A stretch of 64,000 nucleotides of DNA from Amoeboaphelidium protococcarum (lineage: Eukaryota; Aphelidiomycota; Aphelidea), in contig JALECJ010000025.1 of NCBI GenBank assembly GCA_023515745.1, positions 1 to 64,000 of the forward strand, given 5' to 3'. Below are positions 30,725 through 41,989 of this stretch, piece after piece; within the stretch, counting starts at the first letter, position 1, and each line of letters opens with the position of its first letter. Below the pieces are notes generated by a model. It was not told where the DNA came from. It ran no database searches and saw only the letters and a list, made by a program, of their open reading frames with translations. A program made the position numbers and the translations under genes.

Positions 30725-32304
30725 TCATCGTTTTTCAAATTTAAATGGAGGCACTGGAGTGGGTTCGGAGTTTTTAATCAGCTGCACTTTGTAAGCAGTG
30801 CCCATTCCATCCTCTGCAATCAGTCTATCCCGTTAGCTCATAATCTCCCTCTGAACTTACGCGCTCTAGTTCTTGCAAAGCATGGCGCATCTCTCATTTA
30901 TTCCCATTGAAAGAAGAAACTCACGTTATGTGACAACATCTGGTGCCAGCAAATTACCTTATCGCACAGCCTCTTCCTAAATAAGTTTGAAATCAACATC
31001 GACAGTCAAATCAGATTCTCCCGGGTATTGCAGAGGATGAACGAATTAATGCTTATAGACTCCCTACAATATATACCGCTTATATGTCAGTCAAAGGAAC
31101 TATAAGTACAGTATATCTTACGCGAAATGAACCTGATGGAGTTTTCTGAGAACCATAGTCAATCACAACAGCCATCCCACTGTCGTGAACTGATATAAGA
31201 CGAGCAATTTGAGCAGCAATTTTCACCGCTTCTGGTGAGAACTCAAAAGTATCAAGTCCCTCCAGTAAAGTTCTATTCAACTTTTACATTGCAAGTTGCA
31301 GCGCTGGGGTTTCTCCTTTTAACAATCCAAATCTTAATGGCATACTTCTACAACCTCAATGATATTGACGATAAATCGACATCAATGGTGACAGTCAAAA
31401 CTTACGCGTCAGTGCTTTCATCCAAATCTATTCCAACTTCTGCCCATTTTCCATCAATTTTCTACAAAAACTTCATATAATAACTCATGCATGAGACAGA
31501 AAGAGTAGTGTACCTTGAATTAATGAAATGGCAAAGCATCAAAAAACTCGTGAGCCATTAGAAATATTGGATATCCCAACGGAATCTGATCAACATCGCT
31601 ATACCAATTTACATTCACTCCATTCTATAATTTAAGACTTTAAACAGGCTAGGATAGATCTAATTCCGGAGAAAGAGCATTATTATCAAACTCGCTGGTA
31701 TTTAAATCAAAGCTTTTTAACAGAGTCTATAGTTGAACCTTACGCAACTCCAAACTCCTTTCCACAAGATTAATGGAATCCAAATGCTCTCGAATATTAT
31801 TACATCCGCTTTACCAAACCTACAATTACCAGCATTCAAAAATGATTTACCATTAATTATTTAGTAAAAGCTATTCTTTAATGAGATGTCATACACGTAG
31901 CATATCAGATAACAAGGTTCCTCTGCCAGCGCCAAGTTCAACGTATCGAAACTTGGAATACTACAAAGCTTGATTCAACATGAAAGCTCCAGTCAACTAC
32001 AGATATGTTGCATAAATAATCAATGCCTCTCTTATTTTACGTGTAATACTCCATACCTCTCCGAACACTTGTGATATTTCAGGACTGGTAACAAAATCCC
32101 CCTTCTGGCCAAACACATGACGCGTACTATAGTATCCATGCTCTGGGTGGAATAGACACATTCTCATATAATCAGCCACAGATATCGGTCCATTCGTCTA
32201 CATTAGATCGTTTATACAGCGATATCCATATGACAGTACTCAATAAAAATTACCCGAATATACCGACTAAGCAGCTACATCATTGGAGTCTACGCGCGAA
32301 CCAT
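30725..32304 (-). CDS. NDUFAF7: NDUFAF7, complex I assembly arginine methyltransferase
   Basis: Seven exons: 32254-32304, 32057-32197, 31895-31996, 31514-31819, 31406-31461, 31122-31347 and 30725-31063; 406 residues. All six introns (52-75 nt) start GTA and end TGTAG. A basic presequence (MVRAQTPMMQLLSRYIR) precedes GPISVADYMRMCLFHPEHGY, GDFVTSPEISQVFGE, the SAM-binding VELGAGRGTLL, LMAHEFFDALPFHQF, AVVIDYG and DLTVDVDF. NDUFAF7 dimethylates an Arg of the 49-kDa subunit of complex I in the matrix, so complex I is retained. The most intron-dense gene of the window. Confidence 0.94.
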
Positions 32305-32469
32305 TGTAATATCTCCAAAATCTCTCCTGGTTACTTAAATAGATCTTTGTCCGAACAAAGATTAAATCGTTATGGACTAAAGATAAACACAAATTTGAAA
32401 TATCAAAATCACTTCATAAAGAAATTAAAAACTATAACCAAATGGAGAGTAATGTATATTGAATCAAGA

Positions 32470-33688
32470 TCATTTGACTTCAACTTTGGACATTGCCGCA
32501 GCAAGTTCATCAACTTCTTCCTCTTTATCACCACTTTCTTCATCAGACTCAACTTCCGAATCTTCCTCTTCCATATCGCTCATAGTTCCCAGTGCATCTT
32601 GAGATTCAATCTCTTCCAGTGCACTTCTAATACCATCAGCGGCAGGACCATCTGCACTAAAACAATTTCCATTCAATTGGAGCGACTTTAAATTCTTCAT
32701 CAACCGCACCACAGATACCAGAGACAAAGCAGTCTTTTCATTAATCTCATTATACTGCAAATTGAGATCAACCAGACCTGCTGCAATATCAGGACACTTG
32801 GCCAGTTGGTCAATCAACTACTGAGTGCCTTTACTGGTCATCATACAGTCGCCGACATTGAGCACTCGAAGCTTGGTCCAAGACGAAACAGCTTAAGCCA
32901 GTGCCGCGGCACCCTTCTCGGTAAAAGTGTTATCTTATAAATCCAAAATTTCAAGCTTGGTACACAACTTCAATTTCTAAAGCAGTTCCACAACACCATC
33001 CGGTCTGATACCATCTTGTGGAAATACAACCTACTTCAGAGACGGATGTTTGGATAACGCGTCACCAAGCGATTTCATGGAGCCACTCTCTAATCTACTC
33101 CGACCACACACAATAGTCTCCAGTTGAGATTAAACGCCAGCTTTCGCGCAAGAATCTGCAAGAGATGTCAAGGCCGTACCAAGTATATTTCCACCCTGAG
33201 GACCAAGGCCGGTATTGTTAATCTTTATGCACTTTAAGCGAACACATTGACTTATCAAAGGTACCAACGGGTTCAATCCATCAGGTCCAAATGCATTATC
33301 ACTAAAATCGATACTTTCAAGATTTGCTTTGACGTTGTTATTAGCCAGACAAGCATCAACGAACGCGGTCAAGCAAAGCGGAATCTCTGATCGCAATCTT
33401 CCCGTAAAGATATCACCAAAATGCAACTCCTACAATATAGTTAATCATAATGATGCTTATTGATTCGCTTATAATAAATGTTATAAAAATTACCTTTAAA
33501 TTATCAAGTTCCTTCATGGCCAAAGACAACCCTTTGCAAGCGTCAACACCGAACGAGTTTCCAGATAGCTTCAAAGCAGTGATGGACTACTTTCGTTCTC
33601 TAATGCTGTCGACATGCTGCTTTACACTTTCAGCGGAATCATACTTTTTACTCTACGGCTCTATTGCGTACAAACTATCTAACGCCAT
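32470..33688 (-). CDS. RNA1: Ran GTPase-activating protein (Rna1/RanGAP)
   Basis: Two exons (33494-33688, 32470-33429) split by a 64-nt intron; 384 residues. Eleven or so RI-type leucine-rich repeats run from about 35 to 330 (ITALKLSGNSFG, LESIDFSDNAFGPDG, LKCIKINNTGLGPQGG, LEILDLQDNTFTEKG, LVDLNLQYNEINEK, LKSLQLNGNCF). ETIVCGRSRLESGS carries the conserved Arg/Asn-like catalytic edge. An acidic tail (EEEDSEVESDEESGDKEEE) ends the protein, as in yeast Rna1, without the animal SUMO-acceptor domain. It stimulates Ran-GTP hydrolysis in the cytoplasm to drive nuclear transport. Confidence 0.94.
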
Positions 33689-34227
33689 ATTTCCTCTCAA
33701 TCAATCTAAATGTTTATTCAATTTCAATCACAATAACTGTAATTTCGCCACCTACAATGTAAACTGAAAGACGAGTGAGCACAAACTTACAGTACCGTAC
33801 TGAATACTTTGACTGAGGAAGAAGAAGATTGCCACAGAGCCGACAACGCGAGCCGCTCTCTTTATCTCTCCCCTTTCAGGCAGCACAAGAGAGATGGTAA
33901 CACAGAAAGGTTGAGAGCGCGTGTTAAGTCACCGCGAAGAGGAATCGCGTCGAAATCTTTCCTTGGCCGCAGCCACTTTGACACAAACTCTCTTCTGCTC
34001 ACTCTGCTTTGTGTATTTATTACTTTCTTTCATTCATTCATTCGTTCGGGAGAGAGTTCTAAAGACGAAGATTTAATCTGAAGTGTTTTGATATTATAAA
34101 GCTTAACACACGGCGAATCTCTTTGAACGCTTAGCATTGGTTATCTCATTGGTCATCTAATTCTACAGAACTGTTGTACCTGAATTTATTTGGAAATTGA
34201 GTATACATATACATATATAATATCGAG
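33689..34227. other. Divergent promoter region of RNA1 and PP2C
   Basis: 539 bases between divergent starts. It holds the motif copy at 33953-33969, a TTCATTCATTCATTCG short tandem at about 34029-34046 and CTCT-rich tracts. A plus frame from 33809 has no domain and is not called. Confidence 0.5.
33953..33969 (+). promoter_or_regulatory. Shared promoter motif upstream of PP2C
   Basis: Exact 17-base match to 17134-17150 (AAATCTTTCCTTGGCCG), in both cases just after GCGTC. Located 259 bases before the PP2C start codon, same orientation as the ATP4 copy. Confidence 0.45.
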
Positions 34228-35519
34228 ATGGGACAGCTATTATCTTCACCCAAGACTGAGAAAGATTCCTCGATGCAAACCACTGATAAGATGGTTGTTG
34301 GAATGTCATCCATGTAGGGATGGAGAATATGTAAGATTATGTACTATTAATTGAATGAATTCACCATTTATATACTACCTAGAGAATGAAAGTATGTGTA
34401 GCTATGGAAGATGCTCATACTATTGCACCAAAGCTGCACAATCCTAAATCTGGGACTGACGATCTTGCCTTCTTTGCCGTATTCGATGGTCATGGTGGGC
34501 ATATAGTCGCGCAGTATGCCGGTGAGAATATTGTCAAGACTCTGCAGGCTACGGAAGAGTTCAAGCAGGGTGAGTATGAGACTGCTCTTATTGAGACTTA
34601 TCTGAGGATGGATCGATAGTTGTTGAGTCTGCCCGAGTTCAAAGGTGTGCAGTGTGGATGTACCGCTGTCTCCTGTCTTGTCACCCAGTCTTAAATTTTC
34701 TGTGCCAATGCCGGTGACTCTAGATGTATACTCAGTGTGGATGGTCAGGCTTATGCAATGTCTGTCGATCATAAGCCGTACTTGCCGGAGGAGACTAAGC
34801 GTATTAAAGATGCTGGTGGATTTGTTGATTTCAACAGGGTCAATGGTAATCTCGCCCTCTCCCGTGCCATTGGTGACTTTGAGTTTAAGAACAATCAAGG
34901 TCTGCCGCCAGAAAAGCAGATCGTCACCGTCTTCCCGGAGGTGACCAAATATGAGCTGAACGAATCTGTGGACTATATGGTGATTGCTTGCGATGGTATC
35001 TGGGACTGTATGCAAAACTTTGAGGTGATTGAGTTTATCAACCAACGTATTGCTGAGGGTGCAGATGTCAAGGCTACTTGCGAAAAATTGTTGGATCATT
35101 GTCTAAGTCCAGCTGCTTTCGCTGGCGCTTTTGGCACAGATAATATGTCCGTGATTATTGTCGGCTTTCTGCATGGTAAAACTGTTGAAGAGTGGATGCA
35201 GAAAATTACGAGAAATCACCAGCAGTCCAAGTCTACCCCGAATACTCTTGTGGCTGTAAACTCTCCTTTGTCACCATCATCCTCCGATTCTTAAAGGGCT
35301 GAACATGATAGTGATGGATCTTCCGGAGATGAGAAAGAGCCGGTACAGTTATCTGCTAATCATAAGACGGATAATGGTAGCACTGACAGCGGTTATATCG
35401 GTGATGGTGGTAATGTGGATACTTCGTCAGGTAGTAGTGGTGGCGATTAGATGGACATTGAAGAGAAATCATCATCTAACATCACTTCCGCAGATGGTGA
35501 TCGAGTATCATAGACATGA
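34228..35519 (+). CDS. PP2C-family protein phosphatase (Ptc2/PPM1-like)
   Basis: Two exons (34228-34330, 34402-35519), 71-nt intron splitting the GWRISMEDAH motif; 406 residues. MGQLLSSP gives an N-terminal Gly that could be myristoylated. Metal and catalytic motifs are all present: MEDAH, FAVFDGHGGH, CGCTAVSC, ANAGDSR, LSRAIGDFEF, IACDGIWDCM and GTDNMSVIIVGF. The last ~90 residues are Ser/Gly/Asp-rich and disordered. PPM phosphatases of this type dampen stress MAP kinase cascades, so it may act with the STE50 pathway in this window. Its last 160 bases overlap the tafazzin frame on the other strand. Confidence 0.93.
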
Positions 35520-36460
35520 GTTCTTGATAGTGCCGGTATCACAAATATACAAATATTTATGTATAAAATTTATCTTTATTATTTTTAATCTCTATTAAAA
35601 TGATAGTCCCCCGCTTCGATCTGGACCGCCTTCATTCTCTCAGTCAACACTCTGACAATCTCTATACGCTTCTGGGCATCATCCAATTTAACTTCACTCT
35701 TAATAGAATCTACAACACTCATGTCCACTTAATCTCCGATGGTGAGCGATACCTTTTTGAAAAGTTTCGGCATCATATGACCGTCCGGAAGCACCTGGTC
35801 CATGCCCATGACGTACATCGGTAAAATGGTAAGAGGTACCTAAGTTTCCATAATAAGTCGTGCTATACCCCATCTAAAAGGCAGGAGACCAGTAGATTAC
35901 GGCGCATCTCTACGCGGAAGATCAACATAATTAACTTTACCCTCGGGGAATACATGCAACCAGCCATTATGATTAAGCAGATCAATACCGTGATTAATCG
36001 ACGGCTGGTAGATACCATCTCCAAGTCCATTCCGTACAGTCGGTAATCCCTATGTGTGAGTAAACACCCAGTTGAAGAGAGGATTAGTAAAGCAAATGTC
36101 ATCCGCAATCAAAGTCCATCTAAGACGCCCATGCCGCCAATGAATCAAATGGGCACCCTTCAGTACACCAAAGAGTAGCGGATCATCCAACGTGGTCTGA
36201 TGGTTGCAATACGTAATCAGGGCACCATGAGGGTGATCATTCAATCTCTTCTCCACCTGCTCGAACAACTTTTCGCCGCCGTATAATTTAAAATTGCACA
36301 GATATTTCAGAAACAAGTTACTCAACCCACCCACAGTGAAAGTGATCATATTATTGGCAAAATCATATCTATTCAGCAATGACTGTGGACTCTCCTTTCG
36401 CGTAAACTTTGGATCGATCCTCACAAGTTCCCAACCCAGTTTAGGAACTTTAATCGGCAT
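35360..36460 (-). CDS. TAZ1: Tafazzin, cardiolipin transacylase
   Basis: Single exon. The family part (residues 1-312) shows ITYCNHQTTLDDP (HX4D acyltransferase motif), LRWTLIADDICFTNPLF, GLPTVRNGLGDGIYQ, GWLHVFPEGKVNY, FRWGIARLIMET and LPMYVMGMDQVLPD. It remodels cardiolipin acyl chains in mitochondria. After the expected end (about KAVQIEAGDYHFNRD) the frame meets only TAA/TAG codons. The first TGA is at 35360-35362, inside the convergent PP2C gene, so the coded protein is 366 residues with a low-complexity tail antisense to PP2C. The true end could instead be at the TAA cluster near 35585. Start is the first ATG in frame. Confidence 0.9.
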
Positions 36461-36797
36461 AATATATACTAAATAGCACGGATATCCAAGGCAAATGATG
36501 ACAATACAATCGCTGCGATAGAGCAATAACGAAATCGATGATAAAAAAGTCACTGAACACGCGACCAGACAAGCGACAGGTCGGCAGGTCGTTTTTTCCT
36601 CGGACAGAGCGTTAGAGGTGAACTCCCTGCTTCATCGCGCTAAATCGTTCGTAATGTTCCTGAACGCGGTTTGAAATTAAAATCGTCTCGTCTTTTCGCG
36701 TTTAACAACTCACTGAAGCTCTTTCTATTCCATTTTCGCAGTGCTTTATCATTCTAGCTCTATTCATATAAACGGTATATCCGGTTCATAGTGGAGT
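36461..36797. promoter_or_regulatory. Divergent promoter region of tafazzin and STT3
   Basis: 337 bases between divergent starts, with GTCGGCAGGTCG-type repeats near 36575-36590. No ORF, repeat element or RNA gene recognised. Confidence 0.5.
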
Positions 36798-39155
36798 ATG
36801 TAGATTAATTCTGCTAGTCAAACTGGTAAGTATATTATCATTGAATTTTTAAAATTAAATTCCACTTAATGTTCATTTAACTTCACATGTGTGTAGCTTG
36901 GTTGAGGAGCGTGATCTTGGCCGCTATTTGTCTGGTGGCTTTTGCAAGTAGACTGTTCTCAGTTATACGCTTTGAATCTGTCATTCACGAGTTTGATCCA
37001 TGGTTCAATTTTAGGGCCACCAAGCAGTTAGTGGACAATGGATTCTATGAGTTTTGGAATTGGTTTGATGAGACTGCTTGGTATCCTCTCGGTCGTGTTG
37101 TTGGTGGCACTGTATATCCAGGTACTTTTTATACTGCCTACTTTGTTATATTGACTCTTTATAGTTTAAAAATTATATTATGTAGGTATCATGATCACAT
37201 CTGCTATCATCCATTGGATTCTGAACACTTTGCACTTCACCGTGGACATTAGAGAGGTTTGTGTGTTCTTGGCTCCTCTGTTTAGTGGATTTACTGCTGT
37301 GGCTACTTATCTGTTAACTTCAGAGGTGAAGGATTCATCTGCCGGACTTATTGCTGCTGCCTTTGTCGCCATTGCACCAGGTTATATTAGTCGTAGTGTT
37401 GCTGGATCGTATGACAATGAAGGTATTGCAATCTTTCTGCTTATGATCACATTTTATTGTTGGTTGAAAGCTGTCAAAGGTGGGAGTGCAATTTGGTCTT
37501 CGGCCACTGCTCTTTTCTACTTTTGGATGGTGTCTGCGTGGGGTGGGTATGTTTTCATTATCAATTTGATTCCTCTGCATGCATTTGCTCTCTTGTTGAT
37601 GGGGAGATATACCAATAATCTGTACGTTTCATATTCGACGTTTTATATTCTGGGTACGTTGTCGTCTATGCAGATACCATTTGTCAACTTTATGCCAACC
37701 AGAACTTCTGAGCATATGGCTGCGCTTGGTGTATTTGGGCTGTTGCAAATTGTTGCCTTTGCAGAGCTGGTTCGATCTCATGTCGAGTCAAAATAGTTTC
37801 AAGTTTTATTGAAGGCAGGCGTTTTCTTACTGTTTGCCATCGGTATGGTGGGCTTAGTGTATGCTACTTTGACTGGACTGATTGCCCCTTGGACTGGTAG
37901 ATTTTATTCGCTGTGGGACACCAGTTATGCTGCCAAATACATTCCTATTATTGCGTCTGTATCTGAACATTAGCCAACACCGTGGACATCGTGGTTCTTT
38001 GACTTGTAGTGGTTGATCTTTCTGTTTCCTGCCGGTATCTATTTTTGCTTTTAGGAGCTGAAGGATGAACATGTGTTTGTAATATTGTATGCTATTGCAG
38101 CGTCATACTTTTCAGGTGTCATGGTGCGTCTTATGTTGACCTTGACTCCGGTGGTGTGTGTTGGTGCAGCCGTATCCTTGTCAAAGTTTCTTGACACGTA
38201 TCTTAAATCGGCACCTTAACTTGATGCTGATTCTTCTGCATCTGATCCTAAATCTAGTGATGTTGTTGGTGCGCGTAAGTAATCATCCGTATCGAAAGAT
38301 GACATTTCTGCTCTTAAAAAGAAGGCGGCCGGTGTTTAGAAAGGATACATATGGGCTGCTGATACCAAGATGAGTGCCGTATTCCCGATGCTCTTCCTCA
38401 TGACCATGTTCGTCTTTCACTGTACTTGGGTTACTTCTGCAGCATACTCTTCGCCATCGGTGGTGTTGGCAAGCAGAAATGCAGATGGCTCTCAGTACAT
38501 TATTGATGACTTTCGTGAAGCTTATTACTGGTTGAGACAGAACACTAAGCCTGACGCGAAAATAATGTCTTGGTGGGACTATGGTTATTAGATTGCAGGC
38601 ATGGCGGATAGACCAACTCTAGTGGATAATAACACCTGGAATAATACTCACATTGCCACTGTCGGTAAGGCCATGTCCTCGCCGGAAGAAGTCTCCTATG
38701 ATATAATGACTAAGCACGATGTTGATTACGTTTTGGTTATCTTTGGAGGTATGCTGGGATACAGTGGTGATGATATCAACAAGTTTTTGTGGATGGTGCG
38801 TATTGCGCAAGGTATTTGGCCTACTGAGGTGATAGAGCAGAATTTCTTCACTGCCCGCGGTGAGTATCGTGTTGATGACCAGGCCACCCCAACCATGAGA
38901 AATAGTCTCATGTACAAGATGTCTTATTACCGCTTTGGTGATATGTATGGCCACTAGAAAGTTGGTAATGATCGTGTGAGAGGTGCCTAGGTGAGAACGG
39001 ACTCGATTAATTTTGATACTCTTGAAGAAGCTTATAGCACTGAGCATTTGATTGTCAGAGTGTACAAGGTGAAGCCGCTTGATAATATTGGACGATGCCT
39101 GATCCCTAGTGCTGTTAATAATAAGAATGTCAAGACTATGAAGAAGAAATAGTGA
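36798..39155 (+). CDS. STT3: STT3, catalytic subunit of oligosaccharyltransferase
   Basis: Three exons (36798-36825, 36897-37121, 37186-39155), 740 residues; introns 71 and 64 nt. Multi-span membrane protein. The first lumenal loop holds the metal-site motif [29 protein letters not shown] carries the second acidic motif. The lumenal acceptor-binding motif MSWWDYGYQ is at about 545-553 (WWDYG), followed by the [10 protein letters not shown] glycosylation-like segment. A charged cytosolic insert near 460-490 precedes it. STT3 transfers the lipid-linked glycan to Asn-X-Ser/Thr in the ER. Length and topology are normal for a eukaryotic STT3. It converges with INTS4 98 bases on. Confidence 0.96.
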
Positions 39156-39253
39156 TCTCATTTTAATACAATAACGGTATTTATAATTAAAGAATATCTT
39201 TATGACAACATGAAGCAGTTCAACATGAGATACCAAGTCTACTAATGTTATAA

Positions 39254-40810
39254 TCACTTCTACTTTTACTTCTTCTTTTGTTTAGTATTGCAAGTCTTCT
39301 TGAGTATAGATAACTGAGTTTGCAAGAACAATGTATGTTAAAGCCAGTGATGTGGCAACATATGCTGCAATTTTTGGTTAAGTGATTGTGCAGCAGTGAC
39401 CAACATCTAGAATGCAATGTAATACGGATCAGTTAGAGAGGGAGACTTCAAATTACGCTCACGATTCTAGTCCATCCATACCTTGAAGAACTGAGGTACA
39501 AACCCGGAATTGTGAAGACCAACTTTAAAGAAGCACTCATGAACATGATTCAGTTCAGCAGCATCCGCCTTATACTTGTCAATATGCAGAGTCAAAGCAT
39601 TAACAATGGACTGCAGCAGTTGCAGATTCTTCACCCGAATATTGGCAAGCACTGAACGACATGAGCGGCGAACTTCCAAGTGGGAGTCATCCATAGAGAA
39701 CATTACCGATGCAATCTACTCTTCGTTCAGAGCCAAAGTCTTCTTCAAGCTATGCCGATCCATCACCTAAATAGCTTCAAGCCGAACATCTAGTGAACTA
39801 TCATTAAACATGGCAATAAGGAAATCGATAGATTAATTGGCAAATTCCGAACTCTTCTCCATCAACTGCTCCGTAGCTTTAATACCCGCTAATCTCACAC
39901 TTGGCTCCTCATCTTCATAAGCTTACAAAAAAGATCCGCATGCAAATTCTCTAATAACATTGATTCCACCCATATTACCAGAACCACCTGGAGAATCCAC
40001 TGAAAGGTAATTCTTTGAGTTTTAAATCGAAAATTTAGACGCATTAAGAGAACCGGCATGATCTAGAACTTGATTCTTTGTAAATAGTACCACAGATTAC
40101 GCGCCAGGATAATTAACAGCTTTCTTTGAACCAGCATGATATGAGAACTAAGACCCTTTCGCTTACCTGTCTAGAACACTCTAAAGATTTAAACGGCCAT
40201 GCACATGGTCTTTCGCCAATATTAAACAAGCCTACACTTACAGTATTTAGTTACATCATCAAACTATCTCATTCCAACACGATAATAAAAATACCTTCTC
40301 GCGCACCAGAGGGTCATTATCATTCAATTTATCACACATACGAGGAAATACATCCTCCTAGATAGGAAATTTATTATCATAAACTTGATACAAGAACGAA
40401 TGTTGGAATGCCGACGTGACACAATCTATGCAATCCAATGCTTAAAGTCGAACATCTACCGAGACATCATTAAGCAAGAGGCAGATGAATTGGTAAATCT
40501 CAAAGCTAATAAATAAACAGCGTGGGATCAATTCACCCAAAAGTTATAAAGTGCATTTACGAACATCGGCCGAGGAGTCATCCAGATACGAACCAAGCAC
40601 TTTCAAGAAATATAAAGTCATCTAAGACTTGGACTAATCCCCTTCCATCTATTCATCGGTCTACCTATCCAACATGTAGATGTATATCTTGGTGAGCACA
40701 GTCAACACGATACACCTTCCATTGGAATCCATCTTGACACGCGACAATAACGGCAATAGCTGCATAAACTCAGCTTTCGAAATCTTCAGTTCCTTTTCTC
40801 TAGTCTACAT
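39254..40810 (-). CDS. INTS4: Integrator complex subunit 4 (HEAT repeats), short form
   Basis: Two exons (40295-40810, 39254-40231), 63-nt intron; 497 residues against about 960 in human. HEAT repeats throughout (SSADVRKCTLQLLGELIP, SVDVRLQALDCIDCV). INTS4 landmarks: DNDPLVREK before the repeat that precedes the central insert, INVIREFACGSFLQAYEDEEP (human GACGAFVHGLEDE), SLDVRLEAIQVM and SLTDPYYIAFQMLVTAAQS near the end. The basic C-terminus (KQKKKQKQK) follows; the human C-terminal domain that binds INTS9/11 appears missing. A GTAAGC near 40173 is not an intron donor, since the frame reads through with Gln codons. Integrator is absent from Dikarya, so this is a useful lineage marker. Confidence 0.82.
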
Positions 40811-41383
40811 AATCACTCATTTTAGTTATTAAAAATGCATATATATATATTCATAAAATATTAATTATAATAATTTTACATTCTAAAGCAGATCCAGAGC
40901 TTGATTAAATGTCTATATCATTTCTCCGTGTGGCTATTAAAACTACAATATTAGAACGATAACCTTTGTATGATGAACATGTCTCAACTGGATGGAATGA
41001 CAACAAAAAACTTACAGTCATAGATAATTCATATACAAGTCTTGCATGATTTAATTACACTTTCTACTCTGCCCATATTTAATCAACATCAACAATACTA
41101 ATGATGGCAGACATACTGTATACTGTAAATGGAAAGCTGTTTAAAAACTGGATTTCAACAGAAGAAACGCGCGCCAAATGGAAATTTCCGAAACGAAAAG
41201 GGCGTTGGACCTGATGTGATTTGGGAGAAGAGGACAAGAACATGCGCGTTACCGACAGAGGAAACAGAGGATTGGAGGAGAGACAGGCAGAGTGGGAAAC
41301 CATTCATTGGCAATTTTTCTTCGTTAAAAAGGACGCGTGTAATAAAGAAATACTACGATTAAAACTCTGATATTTTATTAGAA
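40811..41383. other. Divergent promoter region of INTS4 and mL54
   Basis: 573 bases. A 36-codon plus frame from 41101 (MMADILYTVNGKLF) and an overlapping 77-codon frame have no recognised domain. Nothing else seen. Confidence 0.4.
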
Positions 41384-41674
41384 ATGCGATTTATTCTGTC
41401 ACGTCTTCGATATTCTACACAGTTAAATGCGTAGTAATAAAATGGTAAAGTGATTGCATAAAAATCAGCCTGCTCTGAAGGCACCGTAATGACCGGATTA
41501 AATATCTTCACTGGCCAGCAGGATCCTGTCGCAATGAAAGATGAAGACTATCCAGAGTATTTGTGGACTCTTCTAGACTAGAAACCAATTGAAGAACTGC
41601 CTATTAAAGTCCAAATTAAGAAATTGCGAAAGGCTCATATCAAAGAAGTGAACAGCCAGAGTAGTAAGAAATGA
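41384..41674 (+). CDS. MRPL54: Mitochondrial ribosomal protein mL54
   Basis: Single exon, 96 residues. The basic presequence MRFILSRLRYSTQLNA is followed by the family core: CSEGTVMTGLNIFTGQQDP, MKDEDYPEYLWTLLDQ, then a basic helix (VQIKKLRKAHIKEVN). The EYPEWLW-type motif is diagnostic of mL54 (yeast Mrpl37). Component of the large mitoribosomal subunit. Normal length. Confidence 0.88.
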
Positions 41675-41989
41675 TCTCATGAGTTACGATCTTAATAGAA
41701 CGCGTTTTGTATACATTTAGAAACCTTGGCCATATGTCCCATCTTCTTATCCTCAGTTCCACATACTAAATAATTAAGAAGTGGAATCCAAGCTATTTTT
41801 AAATTATGTTTATGAATTCATTTTTACTATAAGACTATAAAGAGTGGGTGGTCTATTTTTAAGACTAGATATTCTGCGCTCACCCATGCCCAATCTCTCT
41901 TCTCATTTTTACTCTAGCACTTTCTCAGACGGTTAATAATAAATACCCTGTAAAAGTTAAAAATCATCCATAAATATATATCAGTGAAA
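41675..41989. other. Short intergenic region before the LIM-RhoGAP gene
   Basis: 315 bases. An open plus frame 41679-41987 (102 codons) exists because only TGA stops translation here. Its first 40 residues look protein-like but show no domain, and it lies entirely in the gap. I treat it as promoter and leader of the downstream gene. Confidence 0.4.

Noticed and set aside
34368-35099. 243-codon minus-strand ORF
   Set aside because: Antisense to the PP2C catalytic domain, which has every metal motif on the plus strand.
38619-39257. 212-codon minus-strand ORF
   Set aside because: Antisense to the STT3 lumenal domain including its conserved segments.
40100-40180. Second intron in INTS4 (GTAAGC donor)
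   Set aside because: The sequence reads through in frame with two Gln codons into conserved INTS4 sequence, and no TGTAG acceptor gives the right phase.
41679-41987. 102-codon plus ORF between mL54 and the LIM-RhoGAP gene
   Set aside because: Ends three bases before the next start and has no domain or homology I recognise; one-stop codes give many such frames.
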